Source: Marinomonas flavescens
Lineage (GTDB): Bacteria > Pseudomonadota > Gammaproteobacteria > Pseudomonadales > Marinomonadaceae
Assembly: GCF_004352835.1 (NCBI RefSeq)
Contig: NZ_SJSB01000019.1
Span: 1-60,361 of the forward strand
DNA length: 60,361 nt
Reading direction: 5' to 3'
Part shown: piece by piece, positions 48,404-56,296 of the stretch
Position numbering within the stretch: the stretch's first letter is position 1
How the letters are laid out: every line of letters starts with the position of its first letter
Program-made: the position numbers and the translations under genes
Notes under the pieces: model-generated
What the model was told of the DNA's origin: nothing
What the model saw: the letters and a program-made list of their open reading frames with translations, nothing else
Database searches by the model: none

Positions 48404-48949
48404 ATGAGATATTGTCCTCAATGCGGCCACGCTGTGAATATGTCCATCCCAGTCGGCGATGATAAAATACGCGCGGTTTGTCCTAATTGTGAATACATTG
48501 ATTATGATAATCCTCGCCTTATCACCGGCACCATCCCTATGTATCAAGGCAGATTATTACTCTGTAGACGAAACATAGAGCCAAGATTTGGCTATTGGAC
48601 ACTGCCCGCTGGCTTCATGGAAAACCAAGAAACTACCAGCGAAGGTGCATTGAGAGAAACACTAGAAGAAAGTGGATCTGAGGCAATTTGCAGGCAAGCT
48701 TTCAGCATGATTAGCATCCCACACATCAATCAGATACATCTATTTTATTTGGCTGATTTAAAAAGAGATGATTTTCATGCAACAGAAGAGAGCTCGGAAG
48801 TCGCCCTCTTCGAATTATCGGATATTCCATGGGACGAACTTGCGTTCACCAGTGTGAGTAAAACTTTAGAGCTGTTTCTCGAAGATCACAAAACTGGACA
48901 ATATGGCTTTCACGAAGACACCATTCTTATCAACTCTGTACAGGAATAA
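48404..48949 (+). CDS. NUDIX hydrolase with N-terminal zinc ribbon
   Basis: 181 aa. The zinc ribbon CPQCGHAV...CPNCEYIDYDNPR (residues 4-39) is followed by a Nudix domain whose box runs from GFMENQE to RETLEESG (near 68-88), with all catalytic glutamates present. It resembles the NudC/ADP-ribose pyrophosphatase neighbourhood but lacks the NudC C-terminal SQPWPFPxS motif, so it is not an NADH pyrophosphatase by signature. It starts 11 bp after yfjD and is likely co-transcribed. Its last 20 bp overlap the end of the convergent NIF3-like gene. Confidence 0.88.
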   Translation: MRYCPQCGHAVNMSIPVGDDKIRAVCPNCEYIDYDNPRLITGTIPMYQGRLLLCRRNIEPRFGYWTLPAGFMENQETTSEGALRETLEESGSEAICRQAFSMISIPHINQIHLFYLADLKRDDFHATEESSEVALFELSDIPWDELAFTSVSKTLELFLEDHKTGQYGFHEDTILINSVQE

Positions 48950-49238
48950 AGTGATAGGCAGCTTCTTCATAAGGATGAGCTGCCAATAGTGCCGAAGTAA
49001 CGCCTTCTTTAAGCTCATCTTTCAATACCATTTCAACACGATACTCATCCACTTTTTCTACTATTCCTCGCTCTCCAATATAAGGCGTCGCTTGATTATT
49101 AGGGCAGAACTGCCCCTGTCCCTTTATCTGCCAGCAACACTGACTATAATCACCAATCGAACCTGCGCCAACCAGAAAAAGAGCCTGTTTCACCGACTCC
49201 AAATGAGTTTCAGGCACATAAAACACCAAAGAATACAT
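48930..49238 (-). CDS. NIF3-like (YqfO C-terminal domain) small protein
   Basis: 102 aa: MYSLVFYVPETHLESVKQAL, GAGSIGDYSQCCWQIKGQGQF and HPYEEAAYHF. This is the PII/CutA-like ferredoxin fold found inserted in NIF3/YqfO proteins, here as a stand-alone protein. Trimer formation and metal or ligand binding are known for the fold; the function is unknown. It ends in a 20-bp antisense overlap with the NUDIX gene, and lies 39 bp after the DUF72 gene on the same strand. Confidence 0.85.
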   Translation of the reverse strand: MYSLVFYVPETHLESVKQALFLVGAGSIGDYSQCCWQIKGQGQFCPNNQATPYIGERGIVEKVDEYRVEMVLKDELKEGVTSALLAAHPYEEAAYHFIPVQS

Positions 49239-49277
49239 AAATTAACCCCTCATTTTATCGTGATGATTCCAAGTAAC

Positions 49278-50141
49278 CTACCAAAGGCTCACTTGCTCCT
49301 GAGCGCTAGGAAGTGACAATACAGCCTGATATCCATGACACAACATTTGAACTTTCTGATCCAGCTGTGCCGCCAACATTGGTGCGGCAATATTATCTGA
49401 AGAGTGAACAAATACACTCGGAGTTAACCCTAATGACAACCACTGGCTCAATTTAGTCGCCCATTGATCCAGCCATTTATCATTAAGAGACACATCGGGA
49501 TGACCAATAAAACGCACTACAGGATGAGCTCCAGTAGCTACTGGGTGACAAGGTACTCTTGGTTTTTTCATTTGTGTATCCACCAAGCTGTCACAATAAG
49601 CCTCTGTGGAAAAGACAGGCCGCGAATCCATTATCACTCGGTTCACTCCTTTATCTGCCAGGCCTTTTAAAAATAACGATTCATATCCCGTCTTATCAAA
49701 ATACGCCAGATGCCGTGTCTCTACAGCCAAAGGCGATGGCAACACCCACAAATCACACAGCAACATAATACGCTCCAATAAGCGCTCATCGCATGTTGCT
49801 GGGAACTGCAGCATGGTTGGCCCAAGCTTAGGTAACAAAGGCGCTAATGACGCCATAAACACACGCCAGTCTTCGACGACCTCTTTCCAAGATCGATCCA
49901 ATAACCGATGAGTCACAGTCTGCGGCGCTTTGAATGCAAAACGAAAACCATCAGGGACAGCTTCGTACCAACGCTGCAACTGCGCCTGCTCAACCTTTGT
50001 ATAAAAAGTACTACCAACCTCAACCGTTGAAAACACTTGTGAATAACGTGAAATTCGCTCGCCAGCCGGCAAGGAAGATGGATACAACCAATTAATCCAA
50101 GCCGGATGCTGCCATTGCGCCATGCCATAATAAATTTTCAT
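49278..50141 (-). CDS. DUF72 family protein (YecE-like)
   Basis: 287 aa, TIM-barrel-like. The family pattern is clear: YYGMAQWQHPAWINWLYP, FSTVEVGSTFYTKV, WYEAVPDGFRFAFKAPQTVTH, VFVHSSDNIAAPMLAAQL. The usual G-S-WxYxxWxGxFYP opening is altered to GMAQWQHPAWINWLYP. Its biochemical function is unknown. The ATG overlaps the greB stop by 4 bp, so translation is coupled to greB. Confidence 0.87.
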   Translation of the reverse strand: MKIYYGMAQWQHPAWINWLYPSSLPAGERISRYSQVFSTVEVGSTFYTKVEQAQLQRWYEAVPDGFRFAFKAPQTVTHRLLDRSWKEVVEDWRVFMASLAPLLPKLGPTMLQFPATCDERLLERIMLLCDLWVLPSPLAVETRHLAYFDKTGYESLFLKGLADKGVNRVIMDSRPVFSTEAYCDSLVDTQMKKPRVPCHPVATGAHPVVRFIGHPDVSLNDKWLDQWATKLSQWLSLGLTPSVFVHSSDNIAAPMLAAQLDQKVQMLCHGYQAVLSLPSAQEQVSLW

Positions 50142-50647
50142 GGAGACGGTGCGCGGTACTCTATCGCATCAATCAAATAAGTTTTCTCACCTGCCGCCAG
50201 ATGGATAGCCACTTCGTCCCCCTCTTCTTTTTTCAGTAGCGCCCGCGCTACAGGTGAATCAATACTGATATAAGCAGAGTTATGATCCAGCTCATCCGCA
50301 CCAACAATGCGATATTCTTTTAATACCCCAGCGTCATCCTCAAGCGTCACCCAAGCCCCAAAAAACACCCTTGATTGGTCTGCAGGGAAACGATCGACCA
50401 CGGTACATACATCAAGACGTTTTTCTAAATAACGTACGCGACTATCTATTTCACGCAACTGCTTTTTTCCATAAATGTATTCAGCATTTTCTGAGCGATC
50501 CCCTTGGGCCGCGGCTTCGCGAACCGTTTCCGTTACCGCTGGACGTTTTTCCTTCCATAAATACTTAAGCTCTGCTAACAGTACTTGAGCGCCCTCTTGG
50601 GTAATATACGCGGATTTTGGAGCAGATGGAGGACGATACCGACTCAT
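50138..50647 (-). CDS. greB: transcription elongation factor GreB
   Basis: Rescues backtracked RNA polymerase by stimulating transcript cleavage. The 169 aa have an N-terminal coiled coil (about 10-80, GAQVLLAELKYLWKEKRP, AAAQGDRSENAEYIYGKKQLREIDSRVRYLEKRL) with the tip acids D and E in GDRSENAEY. The C-terminal FKBP-like domain follows (RIVGADELDHNSAYISIDSPVARALLKKEEGDEV). GreB rather than GreA by the YIYGKK segment and basic N terminus. Translationally coupled to the DUF72 gene. Confidence 0.95.
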   Translation of the reverse strand: MSRYRPPSAPKSAYITQEGAQVLLAELKYLWKEKRPAVTETVREAAAQGDRSENAEYIYGKKQLREIDSRVRYLEKRLDVCTVVDRFPADQSRVFFGAWVTLEDDAGVLKEYRIVGADELDHNSAYISIDSPVARALLKKEEGDEVAIHLAAGEKTYLIDAIEYRAPSP

Positions 50648-50680
50648 TAAAACAACCTATTTTTACAATAATTAAAATAA

Positions 50681-50718
50681 AAATGCCGCCAAGCAACAAT
50701 CATTGCTTGACGGCATTT
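50681..50718 (-). terminator. intrinsic terminator after mscS
   Basis: AAATGCCG and CGGCATTT plus an inner CAAGCAA/TTGCTTG stem with one mismatch, loop CAATCA; TTTATTTTAATT follows on the minus strand. Confidence 0.85.
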
Positions 50719-50740
50719 TGAAACACTAGAATCTAACGCA

Positions 50741-51580
50741 TTACGATTCTTGTTTGTGTAAATGAACATCCATTTGTGGGAACGGAATGCTGACACCGCG
50801 CTCATCAAACGTATATTTGATCTTCTCAAGAAGATCCGCTCTTACCGCCCAATAATCGCCAGCAGCAACCCAAGGGCGCAGGTTAAAGTTTACTGAACTA
50901 TCTGCTAACTCAGCAACCGCTATAACCCAAGCAGGATCCTTTAAGATGCGCTCATCTGCTGAAACAATTTCTTCCATTATGCTTTTTGCAAGACGAATAT
51001 CGGCATCGTAACCAATACCAATAACAAGATCTAAACGGCGTGTTTTTTCACGTGAAAAATTCACAATAGAGCCATTCATTACCGCGGAATTTGGCGCAAT
51101 AATAATACGGTTATCTGGTGTTCTCAGGTAAGTATGGAACAATTCAATGCGATCCACTGTGCCCATTTGGCCCGCCGCATCAATGAAATCGCCAGACTTA
51201 AACGGACGCAAGATAATAATCAGTACGCCGGATGCAAAGTTTGAAAGTGAACCCTGCAAAGCCAGACCTACAGCCAAACCTGCCGCACCCAATATTGCAA
51301 TGAAAGAAGTCGTTTGTACGCCCACTTGCCCGAGCGCCATTAATATCACACCTGCAAACATCAAGGCATAAAGAATACTAGAACAAAAACCAGCGACGGC
51401 TTTATCCACGGATGCTTTTAGCATTCTATTTTCACACCAACTAGCTACCTTTTTAGCAATAAAGCGACCGACAAAGAGAATCACAATGCCAATCAGCAAA
51501 TTAATCGCCATATCTGAGATCCAAGGTAACATGTCGATACCTTTATCCATGAACTGATCCATATTACCCATGTGCTTCAA
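50741..51580 (-). CDS. mscS: small-conductance mechanosensitive channel MscS
   Basis: Osmotic-downshock valve of the inner membrane, 279 aa. There are three membrane helices. The pore helix TM3 has the Ala/Gly packing (GAAGLAVGLALQGSLSNFASG near 96-116). The beta domain follows (LRPFKSGDFIDAAGQMGTVDRIELFHTYLRTPDNRIIIAPNS), then an alpha-beta C terminus ending FPQMDVHLHKQ. Length and layout match E. coli MscS (286 aa). Last gene of a same-strand group, 27 bp after a hypothetical gene. Marine habitat fits an osmotic role. Confidence 0.96.
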   Translation of the reverse strand: MKHMGNMDQFMDKGIDMLPWISDMAINLLIGIVILFVGRFIAKKVASWCENRMLKASVDKAVAGFCSSILYALMFAGVILMALGQVGVQTTSFIAILGAAGLAVGLALQGSLSNFASGVLIIILRPFKSGDFIDAAGQMGTVDRIELFHTYLRTPDNRIIIAPNSAVMNGSIVNFSREKTRRLDLVIGIGYDADIRLAKSIMEEIVSADERILKDPAWVIAVAELADSSVNFNLRPWVAAGDYWAVRADLLEKIKYTFDERGVSIPFPQMDVHLHKQES

Positions 51581-51607
51581 TCCTTAATATTAATAAGAGA
51601 TAAACCG

Positions 51608-51979
51608 CTAAGCGGCATAATTCACTTTATGTTGCCATTCATCCAGCAATAAGGTCAATTGCTTTAAACCCACATTACTAAAACGAACATACAATCCGCC
51701 ATCAACTATTTGAGTGCCTTTTTTATGCTCATCATCAATCATAAGACAAACTTCGCGTAACTGCTCAAATTCTTCATCATCTCGAACAGTCATGCCAATA
51801 AAGACATTCCAATCTCGCTCAAGCAACACACCATTTACCGCTCTTTCTAACAAGTTAACACAGTCATTTTGATTCAAACGATAATACGGCACCTTTGACT
51901 GATACTTTATATAAAACACCATCAACGCGGCCAATAAGCAAAAACACAGAACAAATGAAACAATGAGCTGAAAAATCAT
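51608..51979 (-). CDS. hypothetical membrane-anchored protein
   Basis: 123 aa, not recognised. One N-terminal membrane helix (about 3-24, IFQLIVSFVLCFCLLAALMV) is followed by a soluble domain of about 95 residues with WNVFIGMTVRDDEEFEQLREVC and a leucine-rich C terminus. It overlaps the upstream DUF2489 gene by 4 bp, so the two are translationally coupled, and mscS follows 27 bp later. Confidence 0.8.
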   Translation of the reverse strand: MIFQLIVSFVLCFCLLAALMVFYIKYQSKVPYYRLNQNDCVNLLERAVNGVLLERDWNVFIGMTVRDDEEFEQLREVCLMIDDEHKKGTQIVDGGLYVRFSNVGLKQLTLLLDEWQHKVNYAA

Positions 51980-52440
51980 GAATCAAAAGAATGATCAAGT
52001 AAAGCGATCCGTGCACGCTTCAAATGCTCTAAATGCTCGGTTTCATATCTATCCATTTCACTACGGAATTTCGTACGAGCTTCTTTCGGTAAATCCTTCC
52101 ATTGTTCGTGGGTCGGAATGTGCTCTGTTTTTTCAGTCAAAATATAGAAAGCGGATATATCATCATGACTCGATAAATTCACACTTAATTGATCTAACAA
52201 GTTTTTTACGCGAATACTAGTTTCAATCCAACCCAACTTCTCATCTACATCAACCGCTTTTAATAATATTTGAATACTATCAATTCTCTTTTGACGCTCT
52301 TCAGCCACAAAAGATTCACCTTCAAGGATTCTTTCTTCGCGCTGTCTATTCAACTTTAACTGACGATAGATATACCAAAGAGAAACAACAATGACACCTA
52401 CGCACAGTAAAATCAGTATTAAAAATTCGTTAAAAGTCAT
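51976..52440 (-). CDS. DUF2489 family membrane-anchored protein
   Basis: 154 aa from ATG 52440 (MTFNEFLILILLCVGVIVVS). An in-frame extension of 50 residues upstream would overlap the inositol-phosphatase gene and looks unlike the family. One N-terminal helix (about 4-24) is followed by a basic helical segment (YRQLKLNRQREERI) and the DUF2489 helical core, with DEKLGWIETSIRVKNLLDQL and EHIPTHEQWKDLPKEARTKF. Function unknown. The pair of small anchored proteins between a phosphatase and mscS may form an envelope unit; this is only inferred from the coupling. Confidence 0.8.
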   Translation of the reverse strand: MTFNEFLILILLCVGVIVVSLWYIYRQLKLNRQREERILEGESFVAEERQKRIDSIQILLKAVDVDEKLGWIETSIRVKNLLDQLSVNLSSHDDISAFYILTEKTEHIPTHEQWKDLPKEARTKFRSEMDRYETEHLEHLKRARIALLDHSFDS

Positions 52441-52519
52441 ATAAAATCCAAAAAAGTAATGAGATAAACATTTGATTCGCTTACCCATTTTCAGCATCAT
52501 TAAAAAGGTTGAAAAAAAG

Positions 52520-53314
52520 CTAATCCACACACAAAACCTGAACCAACTGATCATATAAAGAGGGTCTGCAAACCAGTAAAGAATCACCATTGATTGCTAA
52601 TGGCCAAGTAGAGCTTACAACATCATATCGGCCCACTTGCGCACCCGCTTCAGCAGCGATCAAAGCACCAGCCGCCATATCCCAAGGTTTTACTGATTCA
52701 TAATAAGCCTGAAGCCGACCAGATGCGACCCAACATAAATCCAGCGCAGCCGATCCGTTTCGTCTAATGTCCTGACACTGGGACAACACATTCGACACTC
52801 TTTTAATCAATTTATCTAGTGCGTTTTTCTGATAAGGAAACCCAGTAGCCACTAAAGCATTACGCAAAGCGACCTTATCTGCAACATGAAGACGCTTACC
52901 ATTGAGATAAGCTCCCTGACCCTTAACTGCCCAGTAGCACTCTTGCAAAAACGGCGCATTGACCACACCCAGCAACCTCTGACCCTCTACATATAAACCA
53001 ATAGAGATAGCCACATGTTTATGCCCATGTGCAAAATTCACCGTCCCATCAATCGGATCGATTACCCACACAGGAGCATCAGATAAAGATAAATCAGGCG
53101 ATGACTCCTCCGATAATATTTGATGATCAGGGTAAGCTATTGCAATTTGTTGACAGAGATAATGATCTATCGCTAAATCCGTGGAAGTCACTAGCTCATG
53201 ATCCGCTTTGTAATCTTCTGAAAAACGATTTGAGTCTCTCGCATCACTCATCATGACACCAGCTTGGTTGGCAATATGCTTAGCAAACTCAAGTAGGCTA
53301 TCTGTATTTACCAT
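52520..53314 (-). CDS. inositol monophosphatase family protein
   Basis: 264 aa from ATG 53314, preceded by GGAGGAGGG; a TTG six codons upstream lies inside that site. The Mg-dependent phosphatase motifs are ILSEESS (near 70), WVIDPIDGTVNFAHG (near 86-100) and PWDMAAGALIAAEAGA (near 214-229). It resembles SuhB/CysQ-type enzymes, but the exact substrate (inositol phosphate, PAP or another sugar phosphate) cannot be read. It is the second gene of the esterase-to-mscS group. Confidence 0.92.
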   Translation of the reverse strand: MVNTDSLLEFAKHIANQAGVMMSDARDSNRFSEDYKADHELVTSTDLAIDHYLCQQIAIAYPDHQILSEESSPDLSLSDAPVWVIDPIDGTVNFAHGHKHVAISIGLYVEGQRLLGVVNAPFLQECYWAVKGQGAYLNGKRLHVADKVALRNALVATGFPYQKNALDKLIKRVSNVLSQCQDIRRNGSAALDLCWVASGRLQAYYESVKPWDMAAGALIAAEAGAQVGRYDVVSSTWPLAINGDSLLVCRPSLYDQLVQVLCVD

Positions 53315-53342
53315 AATGTAACCCTCCTCCAACTCATAAGAC

Positions 53343-54011
53343 TTAAGACAGGCGAGCCATTAACCACGCTGAAATGTCCTGAATTTGCTCAGGGCAAACC
53401 GAATGCGGCATATTGTAAACTTGATACTCAACTTGAAAACCTTGATCTGTGAGAACTTTTTTCGCATCTAACGCTAAGCTAGGAGCAACAACAGGATCTT
53501 GCGAACCATGGTGAATTAAGAAAGGCGTATTGCCATTTTTACAATCTGAAGCTAAGGGCACACTAGCCTTATTTGCAAGGTAAGTAGATAACGCCATAAC
53601 GCCCGCCAATTTTCGCTGAGACGTTAAAGCAAGTTGATAAGCAATAACGCCACCTTGCGAAAAGCCGGCAAGAATAATCCGAGACGCATCAATTCCTTTC
53701 GCGATTTGATCTTCTATAAGCGCAGATATTTGTGAACAGGATTCTTCAATGTTTGCCATATCTACTTTACGCTCTAGCGTCATTTCATAGATATCATACC
53801 AAGCTCGCATCTCCATCCCACCATTTACAGTCACTGGACGACGAGGGGCATGAGGGAAGATAAAGCGCCAATTTTGATCAGAAGGAATAGACATCGCCGG
53901 TACAATAGACTCAAAGTCATGCCCATCTGATCCTAAACCATGTAACCAAATAATGGCGGCATCCGGCACTTCTGACGTTTCAACTAGCACATATGGCAAC
54001 AAATCTGTCAT
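53343..54011 (-). CDS. carboxylesterase / phospholipase family alpha/beta-hydrolase
   Basis: 222 aa. IIWLHGLGSDGHDF forms the oxyanion region. The nucleophile serine is in LAGFSQGGVIAYQLAL (near 113-128), the acid Asp in HHGSQDPVV (near 170), and the histidine in YNMPHSVCPEQI (near 203). This is the small cytosolic esterase type also annotated as acyl-protein thioesterase-like. It is 28 bp upstream of the inositol-phosphatase gene on the same strand and behind its own small-gene neighbour's terminator. Confidence 0.93.
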   Translation of the reverse strand: MTDLLPYVLVETSEVPDAAIIWLHGLGSDGHDFESIVPAMSIPSDQNWRFIFPHAPRRPVTVNGGMEMRAWYDIYEMTLERKVDMANIEESCSQISALIEDQIAKGIDASRIILAGFSQGGVIAYQLALTSQRKLAGVMALSTYLANKASVPLASDCKNGNTPFLIHHGSQDPVVAPSLALDAKKVLTDQGFQVEYQVYNMPHSVCPEQIQDISAWLMARLS

Positions 54012-54035
54012 TATTTACTCCAAAAAATAGGTCCG

Positions 54036-54070
54036 AAAAAATAGGCTATAGCATTACGCAATAACCTATT
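54036..54070 (-). terminator. intrinsic terminator after the 40-aa gene
   Basis: Minus strand AATAGGTTAT (54061-54070) pairs with ATAGCCTATT (54040-54049) through one U-G pair, and T-rich sequence follows. The wobble works on the minus strand only. It lies 31 bp after the small gene and 25 bp before the esterase start. Confidence 0.75.
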
Positions 54071-54100
54071 ATATCGACAATCATTTGTTGTAGATAACCC

Positions 54101-54223
54101 TTAATGCTCTACAGGAAAACGAACCTGAGTTACTGCTTGCTGATGATTAAGACGAAACGCTACATCCGATCGTTCTGGCATGGTCAATATTAGGTGTCGA
54201 GTAAGACATTCGTAATATTGCAT
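54101..54223 (-). CDS. 40-aa hypothetical small protein
   Basis: ATG at 54223 follows GGAAGGG at ideal spacing, a stronger ribosome site than most genes here. The reading frame codes MQYYECLTRHLILTMPERSD and a polar C-terminal half ending RFPVEH. No membrane helix and no recognised family. It stands between dinB and the esterase gene and is followed by its own directional terminator. A minus-strand TATTAT box lies just before the ribosome site, without a good -35. It might also be reached by read-through from dinB, giving SOS-linked expression. Confidence 0.55.
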   Translation of the reverse strand: MQYYECLTRHLILTMPERSDVAFRLNHQQAVTQVRFPVEH

Positions 54224-54250
54224 AAAGCCCTTCCACTATAATAGTAATCA

Positions 54251-54273
54251 AAAAAAGGCTTATTTTTAACCTT
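54251..54273 (-). terminator. weak terminator at the dinB stop codon
   Basis: Minus strand AAGGTTA-AAAA-TAA-G-CCTT followed by T5. The stem starts inside the dinB stop region and has one bulge. It is weak enough to allow read-through into the 40-aa gene. Confidence 0.4.
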
Positions 54274-55334
54274 CAATCAAATGACATGTCGAGTTGGCGG
54301 GGGGCTAGAGAAGCCAAACGATAACCTACCCCAATAAGGCGTACAGGCCTTGATTGACGTTGGTAAGCTTGTTTTAAAAGAGAGAAAAACACCTCTTTTG
54401 AGAAAGAGCTTTGGATAGATTGCTCTATGGTTGTTTGCTTAAAATCGTTGAATTTTAGCTTGAGATAATACTTATTAATTTGAGAGTCGAAACCTCGACC
54501 AGCCATTCGCTTGTCTAGACTGTCTAATAACTCAGGCAATTGCGATAAGCAGGCCTCTAAAGATAAAAGATCTTCAGAAAAGGTATGTTCAACTGAGACA
54601 CTCTTTCTCTCTCTCGAAACTTGCACAGGACGACTGTCTATCCCCATTGCATATTGAGATAAGCGAAAAGCCATACTGCCAAAGTTCTTTTGTAAAATTG
54701 AAAAATCAATATTCTGCAGGTCTGAACAAAGAAAAACCCCCAAAGCCCCTAACTTTTCCTGAGAAACCTTACCAATTCCCGAAATACACTTAACAGGTAA
54801 CTGCGAAACAAATTCAAACTGCTGAGCGGGGGTAATGGTTGTTAGGCCATTCGGTTTTTGCCAATCACTTGCGACTTTGGCAATAAATTTGTTTGTTGCG
54901 ACACCAGCCGAAACTGTGATGCCTATTTGTTCAACAACCTGACGTCGAATCTGCTCGGCAATTCTAGTGGCACTTCCTTGATAAGCGTCTGAATCTGTCA
55001 CATCAAGATAGGCTTCATCCAATGAAAGCGGCTCGATAATGTCTGTGTATTGACGAAATATGGCATGCATTTGCCGCGAAGCGAGTCGGTATTTTTCCAT
55101 ATCCCCACTGACAACAATCAATGAAGGACATAAGCGCTTCGCAACTGCAGTTGGCATTGCAGAATGAACGCCAAAAGAGCGAGCAATGTAATTCGCCGTA
55201 CTCAACACTCCCCTCACCTTTGATGAGCCGCCAATAGCCAGTGGCACTTCTCGCAAACTGGGATCATCACGCATTTCAATAGCGGCATAAAAGCAATCCG
55301 CATCAATATGGATAATTTTTCGCTGTCTAGACAT
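54273..55334 (-). CDS. dinB: DNA polymerase IV
   Basis: Y-family translesion polymerase, 353 aa. Palm acids are in HIDADCFYAAIEM (near 5-17) and PLSLDEAYLDVTD (near 101-113). STANYIARSFGVHSAM binds the incoming nucleotide. The helix-hairpin-helix GIGKVSQEKLGALG is near 185. The little finger follows (about 240-353). The canonical beta-clamp motif at the very C terminus is not obvious (it ends QLDMSFD). A LexA box sits 17 bp upstream of the start, so it is SOS-induced with recA. Confidence 0.97.
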   Translation of the reverse strand: MSRQRKIIHIDADCFYAAIEMRDDPSLREVPLAIGGSSKVRGVLSTANYIARSFGVHSAMPTAVAKRLCPSLIVVSGDMEKYRLASRQMHAIFRQYTDIIEPLSLDEAYLDVTDSDAYQGSATRIAEQIRRQVVEQIGITVSAGVATNKFIAKVASDWQKPNGLTTITPAQQFEFVSQLPVKCISGIGKVSQEKLGALGVFLCSDLQNIDFSILQKNFGSMAFRLSQYAMGIDSRPVQVSRERKSVSVEHTFSEDLLSLEACLSQLPELLDSLDKRMAGRGFDSQINKYYLKLKFNDFKQTTIEQSIQSSFSKEVFFSLLKQAYQRQSRPVRLIGVGYRLASLAPRQLDMSFD

Positions 55335-55678
55335 AAGAGCACTTAAAAAATACTGTACAGAAACACAGTATAACGTTCAAATTATTAAAACAGCAAACAC
55401 CAATAACACGCCGCAAACAGTGCTGACCGAGAAAGCAAAAGGAGGAAATATAGATAAAGTATAGATTTCCCAAGAAAAAAGCAGAAATTTCCCTATTTAC
55501 ACCGGCAAACATGGACGTTAACAAGCAAAATAGTTTACATTTTGTGTCAGGATTATTCGCTATTATAGGCAGTGGCCTACTTTTTGCTTCTTCATCAGCC
55601 TAAGTAGAAATTTCGCCAAGCAGAATTAAACGATATTTTATGCAAAACAAGATAAGGACTTCCATTGGGGACGCCATT
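55335..55678 (+). promoter_or_regulatory. dinB/flgP intergenic region with a sigma-54 promoter
   Basis: A 344-bp gap without a supported gene. TGGC-CTACTTT-TTGCT (55573-55588) fits the sigma-54 pattern, with GG and GC separated by exactly 10 bp (consensus TGGCAC-N5-TTGCW). Transcription would start near 55600, 80 bp before flgP. Flagellar genes of polar flagellates are often sigma-54 dependent (FlrA/FlrC), so this fits. The left part holds the dinB promoter and LexA box. A purine-rich stretch near 55440 is unexplained. Confidence 0.65.
55351..55370. promoter_or_regulatory. LexA (SOS) box upstream of dinB
   Basis: TACTGTACAGAAACACAGTA: CTGT-N8-ACAG with flanking TA on both sides, 17 bp from the dinB start. 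The minus-strand -10 TATACT overlaps the box edge, the usual repression geometry. Confidence 0.93.
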
Positions 55679-56296
55679 ATGACACTAGTTTTTAAATTTT
55701 TTTCCATCGCCATAATGGGCATTGCTCTTACGGGCTGTCAAAATTTGTTTCAAAAAACCGGAGAAGACTGCACGACTGTTGGCCCTTGTAATGGCAACAC
55801 CGTGGACATGGGTAACGGCAATGCACTTAATTACCAAAATCAAAATCAAGTTACGCGAGCAATAAGACGCGAACCTATTATTATCAATGCCACTGGCTAT
55901 GCTGCCGTCAGTACAAGCAAACGATTCTCCAAATCTCAAGCACGGCTGATGGCATTACGCAGCTCCACATTAGATGCTTATCGAAACCTTTCCGAACGGG
56001 TATACGGTCTGAAACTTGATGGATCAAGCTCGTTGAGCAACATGGTTTTACAACACGATGAGTTACGGTCTTATATCGACTCGTATCTCGTTGGCGCTAA
56101 AGTCGTTTCACAGCGTGAACATCAAGATGGCACATTTGAAACGGTTGTTGAAATGGCGCTTCAAGAAAACTTTCGCCAGTGCGTAAGCTCACCAAATAAC
56201 ATCTCTAATGACCCAAGATGTAAAGCTCACCAAGACTATCGAACAGTTGATGCTTCTAGCCCAACACCCACTGCAAATTTCTATACGATTGAATAA
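55679..56296 (+). CDS. flgP: flagellar outer-membrane lipoprotein FlgP-like (LPP20 family)
   Basis: 205 aa from ATG 55679, which places a clean signal at the start: MTLVFKFFSIAIMGIALTGC with lipobox ALTGC. An ATG 13 codons earlier (55640) would put charged residues ahead of it. The mature part holds the LPP20-type helical domain (SKSQARLMALRSSTLDAYRNLSER is split by a turn) and QREHQDGTFETVVEMALQE. In Vibrio, FlgP builds the basal-body outer disk around the sheathed flagellum with FlgO and FlgT. TAATG overlap couples it to flgT. FlgO is not seen in the window. Confidence 0.82.
   Translation: MTLVFKFFSIAIMGIALTGCQNLFQKTGEDCTTVGPCNGNTVDMGNGNALNYQNQNQVTRAIRREPIIINATGYAAVSTSKRFSKSQARLMALRSSTLDAYRNLSERVYGLKLDGSSSLSNMVLQHDELRSYIDSYLVGAKVVSQREHQDGTFETVVEMALQENFRQCVSSPNNISNDPRCKAHQDYRTVDASSPTPTANFYTIE

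Noticed and set aside
55511..55603. 30-aa frame with a hydrophobic C terminus upstream of flgP
   Set aside because: No ribosome site, and the sigma-54 promoter sits inside it.
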